From assembly GCF_003583765.1 (NCBI RefSeq), contig NZ_QXQA01000023.1:1-64000 (forward strand): DNA of 64,000 nt. The letters run 5' to 3'. The notes beneath the pieces are model-generated. The model was not told where the DNA came from, made no database searches, and was given only the letters and a program-made list of their open reading frames with translations. Shown piece by piece: positions 52,003 to 61,534 of the stretch (position 1 is its first letter; every line of letters starts with the position of its first letter). This stretch comes from Paenibacillus nanensis (GTDB lineage Bacteria > Bacillota > Bacilli > Paenibacillales > Paenibacillaceae). The translations under genes were made by a program, and so were the position numbers.

Positions 52003-52107
52003 GCAAGAAGGTGCCATAAGATTGGTAACCGGCAAATAATTACTGTACGCTTGTCATATACTAGGATGGTCTTGTAAGCTGGAAATTAATGAAGGTGGTG
52101 TACCGAG

Positions 52108-53571
52108 GTGTATTTCAAGGGACGTACTGTTTTCACTTTTGTCTTGATGACCATGATCGCCTCCGTACTGGTGACGCTTACGATGGCCGATCAATGGCTG
52201 AAGCCGCGCGAAGAGAAGGGAAGCGCGGCCGTTGCCGCCGCGGCAGCGGGAGACGGAAGCGAGTACCGGCTGAATAAGGATGAGCTGAGTAAGCTGAATG
52301 CGGTCATTGAGCTCATCGAGACCAAATATTATGAAGACGTCGATCGGGACGAGCTGCTGGACGGCGCGATCAGCGGCATGATGGAGGCGCTGGACGACCC
52401 TTATTCCGTCTATATGGAGGAGGAAGTCGCGCAGCATTTCTCGGAATCGATCGAAGGCAGCTTTACCGGGATCGGCGCGGAGGTAACGACGGAGAATGGA
52501 AAGATTATCGTCGTCTCTCCAATCAAAGGCTCGCCTGCCGAGCATGCAGGTCTGCTGGCTAGGGATGAGCTGGTGTCCGTCAACGGAGTAAGCTTGGACG
52601 GCTTAAGCTTGCAGGAGGCGGTCGCGAAGATTCGCGGGCCCAAAGGAACAAAGGCGAAGCTGGTCGTGAAACGGAGCGGCTTTGCGGAGCCGATTCAAGT
52701 GGTGCTGATTCGCGATGATATCGACGTTGAGACGGTATACGGCACGCTGAGGCCGGACGGGATCGGCGTTATTGAAATCCGGCAGTTTTCGCTGAATACG
52801 GCGAAGCGGTTTAAGGAAGAGCTGAAGAAGCTTGAGGGCCAGGGCATCAAGGGGCTGGTGCTCGACGTCCGCAATAATCCGGGCGGCGTGCTGCCGGTGG
52901 TCATCGAAATATCGCAGCTTATGATGAAGGAAGGCTCGACGGTTGTCCAGGTCGAGGACCGGAACGGCAACCGCGAGAAGACGCTGGCGAAGGGCGGCGA
53001 GCAGAAGCCGTATCCGATCGCTGTGCTTACGAACAAAGGCAGCGCAAGCGCGTCTGAGATTTTAGCCGGCGCTTTGCAGGAGGCGGCCGGCGCTACGGTA
53101 ATCGGCGAGCAGTCGTTCGGGAAAGGCACCGTTCAAGTCAGCTACAATAAGGCGCTTGGAGACGGAAGCCTCGTGAAGATGACGATCGCGAAGTGGCTGA
53201 CGCCTAACGGCAATTGGATCCATGAGAAGGGCATTAAGCCGGATATTGTAGTGGAGCCGCCGGATATTTACACGGTTGCGAGGTTGAATTTGAAGGAAAC
53301 CTTGAAGCCGGACAGCTTAAGCGAGCAGGTGCGCAGCGCTCAGATTATGCTGCATGGGCTGGGCTACGAGCCGAAGCGCGAGGACGGCTATTTCGGCGAA
53401 GAAACGGCGGATGCCGTGAAAAAGTTCCAGTCGGAGCATCGTTTGCCGGTAACAGGGGAGATCGACGGGAAAACGGCGCAAACGCTGGAGCAGGCCGTCA
53501 TCAAGTGGATCCAGAACAAAGAGAATGACACGCAGCTGCTGGAAGCGGTCAAAGCCGTAGGCAGGAAATAA
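52108..53571 (+). CDS. ctpB: CtpB-type S41 C-terminal processing protease
   Basis: A 487-residue secreted or membrane-anchored serine protease. It has an N-terminal membrane segment (TVFTFVLMTMIASVLVTL), PDZ domain (VTTENGKIIVVSPIKGSPAEHAGLLARDELVSVNG in part), S41 catalytic core with the Ser in GSASASEILAGALQEA and Lys in GKGTVQ, and a C-terminal peptidoglycan-binding domain (LGYEPKREDGYFGEETADAVKKFQ in part). In Bacillus CtpB cleaves SpoIVFA during sporulation. GTG 52108 follows AAGGTGGTG. Confidence 0.92.
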   Translation: MYFKGRTVFTFVLMTMIASVLVTLTMADQWLKPREEKGSAAVAAAAAGDGSEYRLNKDELSKLNAVIELIETKYYEDVDRDELLDGAISGMMEALDDPYSVYMEEEVAQHFSESIEGSFTGIGAEVTTENGKIIVVSPIKGSPAEHAGLLARDELVSVNGVSLDGLSLQEAVAKIRGPKGTKAKLVVKRSGFAEPIQVVLIRDDIDVETVYGTLRPDGIGVIEIRQFSLNTAKRFKEELKKLEGQGIKGLVLDVRNNPGGVLPVVIEISQLMMKEGSTVVQVEDRNGNREKTLAKGGEQKPYPIAVLTNKGSASASEILAGALQEAAGATVIGEQSFGKGTVQVSYNKALGDGSLVKMTIAKWLTPNGNWIHEKGIKPDIVVEPPDIYTVARLNLKETLKPDSLSEQVRSAQIMLHGLGYEPKREDGYFGEETADAVKKFQSEHRLPVTGEIDGKTAQTLEQAVIKWIQNKENDTQLLEAVKAVGRK

Positions 53572-53589
53572 CGCGGCCGTGTCGAATGA

Positions 53590-53629
53590 TAAAAGGGTTG
53601 GCTTCGCGAGTCGAGGTCAGCCCTTTTTT
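53590..53629 (+). terminator. Terminator of ctpB
   Basis: AAAGGGTTGGC pairs with GTCAGCCCTTT (two G-U pairs), then TTT. The frame of the next gene is open through it, so its start must be further down. Confidence 0.75.
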
Positions 53630-53669
53630 CTACTTGACCGATACGAAAGCGGATAGGGGAGTGTACGCC

Positions 53670-54980
53670 TTGGATACGGCACAGGCTATGCTGGAGCTGC
53701 TAGGAGAAGCGGTCTTACAGCTGTTGATACAACCTTTTTATTATATCGCGGTTTTATTCATCATCCTTCAGTACAGCAGGCAAATGAGAATGGAACGGCA
53801 GCTGTTTGCCGTTAAGCTTCATAATTGGATCGGCCTCACGGCGAAGGCGGTGCTGATGGGCTTGTTGGCGGGGCTCGCGGCGTCGCTTGCGGGCGCTTTT
53901 ATCGGCGCGACGCTGTCGGGAACCGCCGTCATATGGCTGTGGGCAGTGGCCGCGCTGCTTATGATCATTCGGATACGATATCTATGCTTCGCCTATAGCG
54001 CGGGGATCATCCTTCTGCTGCAGTGGATCGTCGGCTTTACGCCCCTTGCGGAGCGGGCGGACTGGCTTGGCGCTGCGGCAGCCTCGCTTGAGGGCATCGA
54101 CGGCTCCGGATTGCTGCTGCTCGTCGCGCTCCTTCATTTGGCGGAGGCGCTTCTCGTAAAGCTGCATGGCGACCGGCTGTCAACGCCGCTGTTCCTTGAA
54201 GGCAAGCGCGGCAAGCTGGTCGGCGGCTATATGCTGCAGGGCTTCTGGCCGGTGCCGCTGTTCCTTCTAGCGCCGGTTGCCGATTCGGCTGCCGCGGGCC
54301 ATGCGTCCACATTAACGCTGCCATGGACGCCGTTGTTCGGCGCGGACTGGTCGCAGGGGTGGACGATAGTGGCGCTCCCGATGGTCATTGGGATGACGGA
54401 AATGACGCGCGCCATGCTTCCGAAGGCGAAAGCCAAGCATGCGGCGCAGGGGCTGCTTGCTTACAGCATAATTTTGGGAGCCGCGGCAATAGCGGCTTGG
54501 TGGCAGCCGGCGCTCCTGCCGCTGGCCGCGGTCTTGTCCTTCGTGCTGCATGAGGCGCTAATATGGCGCAGCAAGCTGGCGGAGTCAAAGCGAACGCCGC
54601 TGTATGTCCATGACGCGCGCGGGCTGCGCATACTGGGCATCGTGCCGGGGACGCCCGCGGAAGCGATGGGACTGCTCGCCGGAGAGACTTTGCATAAAGT
54701 GAACGGTAGACGCGTCTTCTCGAAGGAAGAGCTGTACGAGGCGCTTGCCGTCAACTCGGCGTTCTGCAAGCTTGAGGTCTACAACACGGAAGGCGAACTG
54801 AAGTTTGCGCAGCGCGCCCGATATGCGGGTGAGCATCATCAGCTTGGCGTTATTTTGGCGCCGGACGAACAGGCGAATTATTACGCAGCGAACGGACCGG
54901 CATCCTTGCTGGCGCTGATCCGCGGGCTGAAGGCCGCGAACCGAAGAGGGCGGACGGAATCCGAAGCCTCGAATTTGTAA
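53670..54980 (+). CDS. minJ: MinJ-like membrane protein with C-terminal PDZ domain
   Basis: A 436-residue protein with about six to eight membrane helices over residues 10-310 and a PDZ domain at the end (LRILGIVPGTPAEAMGLLAGETLHKVNGRRV in part). In B. subtilis MinJ bridges DivIVA and MinD and is encoded next to ctpB, exactly as here. TTG 53670 behind ATAGGGGAG is preferred; GTG 53661 is too close to that site, and the frame further upstream crosses the terminator. The assignment rests on topology and synteny. Confidence 0.78.
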   Translation: MDTAQAMLELLGEAVLQLLIQPFYYIAVLFIILQYSRQMRMERQLFAVKLHNWIGLTAKAVLMGLLAGLAASLAGAFIGATLSGTAVIWLWAVAALLMIIRIRYLCFAYSAGIILLLQWIVGFTPLAERADWLGAAAASLEGIDGSGLLLLVALLHLAEALLVKLHGDRLSTPLFLEGKRGKLVGGYMLQGFWPVPLFLLAPVADSAAAGHASTLTLPWTPLFGADWSQGWTIVALPMVIGMTEMTRAMLPKAKAKHAAQGLLAYSIILGAAAIAAWWQPALLPLAAVLSFVLHEALIWRSKLAESKRTPLYVHDARGLRILGIVPGTPAEAMGLLAGETLHKVNGRRVFSKEELYEALAVNSAFCKLEVYNTEGELKFAQRARYAGEHHQLGVILAPDEQANYYAANGPASLLALIRGLKAANRRGRTESEASNL

Positions 54981-54989
54981 TCAAAAATA

Positions 54990-55026
54990 AAACAAGGGCC
55001 GCTCCACTGGAGCGGCCCTTGTTCTT
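54990..55026. terminator. Bidirectional terminator between minJ and the surface-protein gene
   Basis: AACAAGGGCCGCTCC (54991-55005), loop ACT, GGAGCGGCCCTTGTT (55009-55023): a perfect 15-bp stem with A and T runs on either side. Confidence 0.9.
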
Positions 55027-55043
55027 GTTTATTAAGCGAATGA

Positions 55044-58000
55044 TTAACGAGTTCTGCGTTTTCCGTACAGTCTGAGCAATACGCCGCCGCCAATTAAGGC
55101 TGCGCCAAGCAAGTACAGTAGCGTATAGTCGGTCTGGCCGGTTTTCGGCAGGTTATCGATGTCCGGCGTCACGTCAACCGTGCCTTTCGGAATCGGGTCG
55201 ACATCGATTTCAAACCATAGTTCTTCTTCTTCATTGCTTTCGTTGCGGACAATGACAGAGAAGCGGTCTTTTCCGGTATAGCCCGGTTTCGGGGTGTACA
55301 CCCATTTGCCGTCAGGCGTTACGGTCACATTGCCGTTCGCTGGAGGCGTTCCGATTTTGGTATCGCCGCCTTTCGGAACGTCCACCTCGCCTTGGACCGG
55401 TGTTTCCTCCTTCGTCGTTTCCGTAATTGGAGTAGGAGACGGTACAGTTGGTTTCGGTGTTCCTCCCGGTGTCGGCGTAGGAGCAGGCGTTGGCGTAGGA
55501 GACGGAGTTGCGCTTGGCTCTTCCGTTTCTCCCGGCGGTACGCTCTCCTCCGGTCCCGGAGTCGGAGTCGGTGTCGGCGTCGGTGCCGGTCCTGGAATAA
55601 ACGGGATAAAATAGTATCCTTGGTCGATGGTCATATCGCCCCAAGTCGTGCCCGGACCGATCGAAATAACTTCCGTAAATCCGTTGAAGACCGGATTGGA
55701 GTCTTCGTCCGGTTGAACGCCGTTCGCTCCTGCTGTGGTCGTAATATAACCGGCTGGCGTATCGAATTGTACGTAGTAGTCGCCTTCAACCAGATGATCG
55801 AATAAATAGTAACCCTGTTTTCCGGCTTTGGTAGCCGTTTTTGTTTCGGCAATTAACGTCTTGTTCGAATCGTAGAGTTTGACTGTTATGCCGTTAAACC
55901 CTGCGTCCCCATTCTCGTCTTGCTTGCCGTTAGTGTTGCTGTCTAACCAGACGTAGTCGCCGATCGAGCCTTTGCGGACGATTCCAAAGTCGATCGTCAA
56001 ATCGTTCCAGCCTTTTGGCCCGTTCTCGGCAATTGGAATAACGGAGGTGAAGCCCTGCGCATTAACGTCGTTCGAATCGCTGCCATCGGCTTGATCCCCG
56101 CTGCCTTGGTTCGCCAGCGTTACTTCGTGGCTGTCATCCAGCATGATTTGCACGTAGTAGTCTCCGCTGGCCAGATTATCGAACAGATAGTAGCCCGGTT
56201 TGCCGTCCGGTCCGTCGGCCGTTACGGTTTCCGCATAAGCGGTTCCGGATGCGCTGTCTTTATAAAGCTTAACCGTAATGCCGTTTAAGCCTTCCTCTGC
56301 TGCCTCGTCCTGGATGCCGTTGCGGTTGCGGTCGAGCCAAACGTAGTTGCCGATGCTGCCTTTCGCGACAAGCCCCAGGTCAATGCTCGGGTTTACCCAG
56401 CCGAACGGGCTGGCATTTTCCCCGATAACAATGGCTCCGGTCGTATTGGAGGCGTTCAGCGCGTTGGATCCGTTCTCCGCATCCTCGTCGCTTTCCGCTA
56501 TCGTTTGTTCGTATTGCTCCGGATAATCAAATTTCACATAATAAGTGCCTTCAGGCAGCTCGGTGAAGCTGTAATAGCCCGGCTGGCCGTTTTCGGTTTT
56601 GGTCACATCCGTCCGGTACGGCGTGCCGGTTGGCGAACCCTTATAAAGGGAAACGGTAACGCCGTTAATGCCGTGCTCGGCTCCTTCGTTCTGAATGCCG
56701 TCGCGGTTCCGGTCGTGCCATACATAGTTGCCGATCGCGCCTTTGCCGGTGAAGCCAAGGTCGATCGTCAAATCTTCCCAAGGCTGCAGCCCGCCGATCG
56801 TAATTTTGTTCACGGTGAAGCCTTGGTCGGAGCCCGTTTCGTGAATTTTGTTCGAGTCGGTTGCAGGCGTAGCGGCTGCCGATTCAGACTTCGCCAGCTT
56901 ATAGATCGAAGGCGTCTGGAACCATACATAATAGTCGCCTTGCTCGAGATGATCGAACAAGTACCAGCCGTTGCTGTCGGTTTTTTGCGTCTCGATCAGC
57001 TCACGCGTTCCGCTTCCGTTCTCTTTGTACAGTCTTACTTCGATTTCCGCGATACCGTCCTCGTCGCTGTCTTGTACGCCGTTATCGTTCGTATCGAACC
57101 ATACATAATCGCCGATTTTGCCTTTGCCTTGAAGACCCAGATCGATGCTATGGTCGATCCAGCTGCCAGGTCCGATCGTGATTTTGTCGGTGACGCCGGC
57201 CGGGTCCGTTGCGTTGGAGTCCTGCTCGTCATCCGACCCTGCTTCTGCCGTTGTCACTTCATAGCTTATCGGCACGTTAAATTGGACGTAATAATCGCCG
57301 GATACGAGCTGGTCAAACAGATAGTAACCCGGTGTATTTGTGGACGGACTGTTGGCTGTGATCGTCCGCGCGACCTCGGTCCGGACGCCGCCGGTTTCTT
57401 TGAACAAAATAACCTCAATGTTATTAAGTCCTGGTTCCCCGGCATCCTGCAGACCGTCGCGGTCACGGTCGAGCCATACATAGTTGCCGATTTCGCCTTT
57501 GGCTACAAGCCCCAAGTCGATTGTCCAATCGGTAAAATTGTTGCTGCTGTCCAATGTAATGATATTCGTTTTGTTATCGTCGTCCAGAGGATTCGAGTCC
57601 GTATCAGGAGATCCGGAAACTTCCTTCGTAAGCTCGTAATCGTAAGGCCACTGGAATTCAACGACGTAATCGCCAGGTTCAAGCTCGTCAAACAGGTAAT
57701 AGCCTGGAACGTCTCCTGCTCCGGTCGATTTGTTGGCGGTGGTTGTCGTCCGGATAGGCGTGGTTTCTCCGGCTTTGTACAGCTTAACCGTCACGCCGTT
57801 AATGCCGCTCTCGTCAGCGTCTTGAATGCCGTCGCGATCCCGGTCCAGCCATACGTAATTGCCCAGCTGGCTGGAACGTTTATTGCTTAATACAATTTCT
57901 TTCTGGCCTGTCGCGTTCAAAATAATATTGTGTTTGGTCGGATCCAGCAGGTATCCGTTAGGCGCTTTGACCTCAACCAGCTCGTATTGGTCGAACGGCA

Positions 58001-61000
58001 GGTCGTCGAAGGATACGATACCGTGTTCGTCCGTTACGCCGGTTGCGGTAAAGTCACCGTATTTGGCGGCAATTTTAAATTCAGCGCCCTGCAAAGTGAG
58101 GGTTGGGTTTTCCGCCGGCTGCTTAAGAAGCTTCACGCTGCCTTTATACTTTGCGTTGTCCGGGAACGTAAAGCCGGATGCCGAGTTTTTATTCACGTTA
58201 AACCGGTGCTGCGACGGTGTGCTCGTCACTTGCTTCTGATCGGCTAGAAGCTTGTACTGATTGGAGGTTACGGATGTAACGCCCTTCGCAAGCAAAGTTT
58301 CGTAAGTCAGCTTGTACGCCGTTTCGATGGAACCGAAAAGTTCAAGCGTAAACATTTCGCGATTGGTAGCCGGATCGATGCTTACCGTAACTTCATAATC
58401 GTCCGGATCCGCTTCCGTAAGCGTGAAGTGGCTGTCCTGCGATGGATTCTCTACATTAGGCACAGCTTTATACAGCTTAAAGGAGTCGGGCACCAAAGTT
58501 TGGTATTCGTCCGGTCTGTCTTCAATGATCACGTTGTCGAGTCTGGACAAGCTGCGGTTGACCCACATCGTCCATTCGGCAAGCCGCATAGCGCTGGCAT
58601 TTTGTTTAAAGTTCTTCACTATAAACTCATTGCCGAATTTTACGGACACATTCGTGTTGAGCGTTGCGTGATAGCCGTTGTCGCTGGTGAATTTCGCCGT
58701 ATTTTCAATAGTGGCCGGCACCAGCTTGCCTTCTAAACTGGTCGTAAAGGTAATCAGATGCGGTCCGGAAATGTACTCCGAATTGAAGTCCACCGTAAGC
58801 ACCGGATCCGCGCCGCTTTCATCATAAATAACGGTGTAACCGTTCGGAGCGTCCTTCACAAGCGTTGCGGCCTCCGTCAGGTTGCCTTGCGAATCGGCCG
58901 AAATATTCATGCGCTTAACCGTTACATTGCCAAGCAGTTTCTGTCCGGATTCCAGTACGTCCTTCACGACTGCATTTTGGACGGATTCGTTGTGGTAGTT
59001 AATCAGAACGTTCCACTCAATGGTCTTCGTATGCGCATCGTATACGCCGGTTTTGTAGCCGTTGTAACGATTGCTTCCCGTAGGCTCGACGGTAAAAGCT
59101 GCGCTCTGGCTGCCGCTGCCGCCGATCTTCGTTGTTCCTAAGCTGTCAACGATCTCCTGCCAAGCGAAATCGCCTTTATTCGTAAATGTATAATTGCTGT
59201 TCGGATTCCAAGGAGCGGTGTAAAGATCATAATCGTATGTCGTCGTATACGTGATCGTATGCTCTTTGTTGAAATCGTAGCTGTCCGCAAATTCGATAAT
59301 AAAGCCGGATTCGATAGACGGGTCTCCCGAATCTTTTGTAGATACGACCGTATAATGAACGCTCTCCGTCAAGGCTGCGCCGCCTTTAGGGGTAATGACC
59401 ATCGAGCCGGGATCGAACGCAAGCCCGCGGTTCGTGAACGTATCCGTCAGACGGAGTTTATTGTCCGCGGTGCCTTTGAACCAGTAGCCGTTTTGATTGA
59501 GCGTCATCGACCATCGGATCTTTTTGTTGGCGAAGTCGATAATGCTGCCCGTTTTCGAAATGATGCGATGTTTATAATTAAACGTTACGCCAGGGCCTTC
59601 ACCCATGTATTCAATCTTATTGGAGCTTGTAAAATCTTTCGTGATTGGCGAGTCGGCTTTAGCTCTCGTCTGGTAGACGATTTTGTACGCGTCGCTGACC
59701 GTGCCGTTCAGCGTCAGATCGAAGGTGCCGGTACCGGGATTGCTGAGCGTGAAGGTTCCCGGATCGGTTCCTGGCAGAACATCCGCTTTTTTGGCTCCGG
59801 GCTGGCCGGTGGCGTTTACTTCCACAGCTTCAACCGTTACCGAGCCTGGAACAAGCTCCTGACCTTGAGGGAGCGTATCGGTCAGCTTAGGGCTGTTGTG
59901 CTGCGTCTCGCCGAAGTTGAACAGGACGGTCCATGTTACCAGGTGCCCGTTGACCGGATCGTAGCTGCCCTCGTTATAGACTTTACGGAGCAGTTGTCCG
60001 CGCTGCACGGAAATCTTCGCGTTGCTGGAATCTTTTATTTCAGACCCATCAAGCAGTTGAACATTATTGGTTAATTCTTTGGGTGTTTCCGAAATGACGG
60101 CGTCGCTTTTCACTTTCGTCGTGAATTTGATGCGATAAGCCGATTTGATGCTTCCCAGATCAAGACTGAATTGTCCGGGCGTGCTTGTGTCGGCCGTGAA
60201 GCCGGCGACTTCTCCGCCTTCCGTTACGGCGCCGTTCAGGCTGACATTCAGGTTGTAGACCTTCACGCTGCTCTCAACCAGCTCCAGATCGTCCGGCAGG
60301 ATGTCGTTCACAACTGCTTGTCCGATATTGGAAAGAGCGGTATTCACGTCGATTACCCAATAAACCTCGGATGTGTTAACCGTCCTGTCGACGCCTCCGA
60401 CGCCTTTGGAGATATCGAGCCGTTTGTCGACGTTCGGGCCCGATCCCTGGAATTCTACGGGGATGCGGACGTCCAAGTTGCCGGTTTGGCTGATCGGGAT
60501 GTTCATCACGATCTCGTTGTTCACGATTTCGATCGTTTCATCCAGCCAGGCAGCAACCACAAGGCCGCCTTTTAAGTGGTAGTTCTCCGCAGGGCCCGGC
60601 TGCGCGACGAAGTTCACGGTAACCTGCTTCGTATCCTTGTCGACCGAGAAGGTGCCTGCGGGGCCAATCGGCTCGTCTTGAATGTCCGTTTCTATAATGA
60701 GCGCGTCCGGCAGAGTGAAGATATACGTTCCTCCTTCCGCGGCTTGCTCTTCCGTGATGGCCCACTCATAAGCGAGGGTGAACGGATAGTCTGTCGCTCC
60801 TAACGTTGTTTCGAAGGTGTCTGAATAACTGACCAAGGAGCCTCCTTCGTTTTTGACCGCGGCAGTTACGGAACCGCAGCCTTCAGGCGAAGCAAAGCAG
60901 CCTTCGATGGCGCTCTGTGCGTGGCCCTGGCCTTTCATTAACAGCACCTGTTTTACAATTTGACTGTTATTGTCGATCGGCGCAGCGGAGGTATGCATAA

Positions 61001-61169
61001 TGCCAGTGACAAGCGCCGCTTGCAGCACCAGCATTAAAGAGATGATGGACGCTACGCTTTTTTTCAGACCGGTCCTCAGCTTGCCTTTGGTGACGGAATC
61101 GAGACCAAAGCTGTGAAGGAGCCGTCCGAACGAAGATTGTAATTGATTTCTTACACGGGACTTCCTCAT
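55044..61169 (-). CDS. Giant LPXTG surface protein with adhesin-type and SdrD-B repeats
   Basis: A 2041-residue cell-wall-anchored protein. A long signal peptide (hydrophobic SVASIISLMLVLQAALVTGIM near residues 39-59) is followed by about 1050 residues of repeated collagen-adhesin-like domains (e.g. VYWVIDVNTALSNIGQAVVNDILP in part; each predicts an isopeptide-bonded fold), a SpaA/Cna-B domain, then six SdrD-B-like repeats each starting IGNYVWLDRDRDGIQD or close variants (calcium-binding Asp clusters). A Pro/Thr/Glu stalk, a cadherin-like domain (KWVYTPKPGYTGKDRFSV) and the sorting signal LPKTGQTDYTLLYLLGAALI complete it. Ligand unknown. The ribosome site is GAAAGGTAGG. Confidence 0.9.
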   Translation of the reverse strand: MRKSRVRNQLQSSFGRLLHSFGLDSVTKGKLRTGLKKSVASIISLMLVLQAALVTGIMHTSAAPIDNNSQIVKQVLLMKGQGHAQSAIEGCFASPEGCGSVTAAVKNEGGSLVSYSDTFETTLGATDYPFTLAYEWAITEEQAAEGGTYIFTLPDALIIETDIQDEPIGPAGTFSVDKDTKQVTVNFVAQPGPAENYHLKGGLVVAAWLDETIEIVNNEIVMNIPISQTGNLDVRIPVEFQGSGPNVDKRLDISKGVGGVDRTVNTSEVYWVIDVNTALSNIGQAVVNDILPDDLELVESSVKVYNLNVSLNGAVTEGGEVAGFTADTSTPGQFSLDLGSIKSAYRIKFTTKVKSDAVISETPKELTNNVQLLDGSEIKDSSNAKISVQRGQLLRKVYNEGSYDPVNGHLVTWTVLFNFGETQHNSPKLTDTLPQGQELVPGSVTVEAVEVNATGQPGAKKADVLPGTDPGTFTLSNPGTGTFDLTLNGTVSDAYKIVYQTRAKADSPITKDFTSSNKIEYMGEGPGVTFNYKHRIISKTGSIIDFANKKIRWSMTLNQNGYWFKGTADNKLRLTDTFTNRGLAFDPGSMVITPKGGAALTESVHYTVVSTKDSGDPSIESGFIIEFADSYDFNKEHTITYTTTYDYDLYTAPWNPNSNYTFTNKGDFAWQEIVDSLGTTKIGGSGSQSAAFTVEPTGSNRYNGYKTGVYDAHTKTIEWNVLINYHNESVQNAVVKDVLESGQKLLGNVTVKRMNISADSQGNLTEAATLVKDAPNGYTVIYDESGADPVLTVDFNSEYISGPHLITFTTSLEGKLVPATIENTAKFTSDNGYHATLNTNVSVKFGNEFIVKNFKQNASAMRLAEWTMWVNRSLSRLDNVIIEDRPDEYQTLVPDSFKLYKAVPNVENPSQDSHFTLTEADPDDYEVTVSIDPATNREMFTLELFGSIETAYKLTYETLLAKGVTSVTSNQYKLLADQKQVTSTPSQHRFNVNKNSASGFTFPDNAKYKGSVKLLKQPAENPTLTLQGAEFKIAAKYGDFTATGVTDEHGIVSFDDLPFDQYELVEVKAPNGYLLDPTKHNIILNATGQKEIVLSNKRSSQLGNYVWLDRDRDGIQDADESGINGVTVKLYKAGETTPIRTTTTANKSTGAGDVPGYYLFDELEPGDYVVEFQWPYDYELTKEVSGSPDTDSNPLDDDNKTNIITLDSSNNFTDWTIDLGLVAKGEIGNYVWLDRDRDGLQDAGEPGLNNIEVILFKETGGVRTEVARTITANSPSTNTPGYYLFDQLVSGDYYVQFNVPISYEVTTAEAGSDDEQDSNATDPAGVTDKITIGPGSWIDHSIDLGLQGKGKIGDYVWFDTNDNGVQDSDEDGIAEIEVRLYKENGSGTRELIETQKTDSNGWYLFDHLEQGDYYVWFQTPSIYKLAKSESAAATPATDSNKIHETGSDQGFTVNKITIGGLQPWEDLTIDLGFTGKGAIGNYVWHDRNRDGIQNEGAEHGINGVTVSLYKGSPTGTPYRTDVTKTENGQPGYYSFTELPEGTYYVKFDYPEQYEQTIAESDEDAENGSNALNASNTTGAIVIGENASPFGWVNPSIDLGLVAKGSIGNYVWLDRNRNGIQDEAAEEGLNGITVKLYKDSASGTAYAETVTADGPDGKPGYYLFDNLASGDYYVQIMLDDSHEVTLANQGSGDQADGSDSNDVNAQGFTSVIPIAENGPKGWNDLTIDFGIVRKGSIGDYVWLDSNTNGKQDENGDAGFNGITVKLYDSNKTLIAETKTATKAGKQGYYLFDHLVEGDYYVQFDTPAGYITTTAGANGVQPDEDSNPVFNGFTEVISIGPGTTWGDMTIDQGYYFIPFIPGPAPTPTPTPTPGPEESVPPGETEEPSATPSPTPTPAPTPTPGGTPKPTVPSPTPITETTKEETPVQGEVDVPKGGDTKIGTPPANGNVTVTPDGKWVYTPKPGYTGKDRFSVIVRNESNEEEELWFEIDVDPIPKGTVDVTPDIDNLPKTGQTDYTLLYLLGAALIGGGVLLRLYGKRRTR

Positions 61170-61387
61170 TACAAACCTACCTTTCTGCTTACATCGAATT
61201 CTTCTGTTTCCTTAATGATTGGTGCGAGTATAATTGGATAGATTGCCGTGCGCGATCCTCCTTTTTTGCAATCTTGCGGGTAAGTAGACAGATGTTACCA
61301 AGTATATACGTCAGAACTCGACAATTTCTATACAAAAATAGAATAGAGATCTGGTTCGCGGCAAGGCAATCCGATTTATAACTTTCA
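61170..61387. other. Intergenic region between the divergent surface-protein and uvrB genes
   Basis: AT-rich. It must hold the minus-strand promoter of the surface-protein gene, but no confident boxes were assigned. No gene or RNA was recognised. Confidence 0.4.
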
Positions 61388-61416
61388 TTGCAACCTGCAG
61401 GTGTTAACGCTATAAT
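61388..61416 (+). promoter_or_regulatory. Sigma-A promoter of uvrB
   Basis: TTGCAA (61388-61393), 17 bases, TATAAT (61411-61416). A second TATAAT at 61497-61502 lacks a well-spaced -35. Confidence 0.55.
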
Positions 61417-61422
61417 GAATGG

Positions 61423-61434
61423 GAACACATATTC
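61423..61434 (+). promoter_or_regulatory. Probable LexA (SOS) box of uvrB
   Basis: GAACACATATTC matches the Gram-positive LexA box GAAC-N4-GTTC with one mismatch and lies just downstream of the -10, where a repressor would block initiation. An additional inverted repeat CGCCCTA (61457-61463)/TAGGGCG (61469-61475) follows. Confidence 0.55.
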
Positions 61435-61534
61435 TTATTTGTTTCGACATCTGGGACGCCCTAGCCGTTAGGGCGCTTGAAATACAAGATTGTGACTATA
61501 ATGTGAATATAGAAGACGGTGGGGGGATATTGAA

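Noticed and set aside
56505..57890. Long plus-strand open frame inside the surface-protein gene
   Set aside because: It mirrors the repeats on the other strand; the minus-strand frame has a signal peptide, repeats and an LPXTG anchor.
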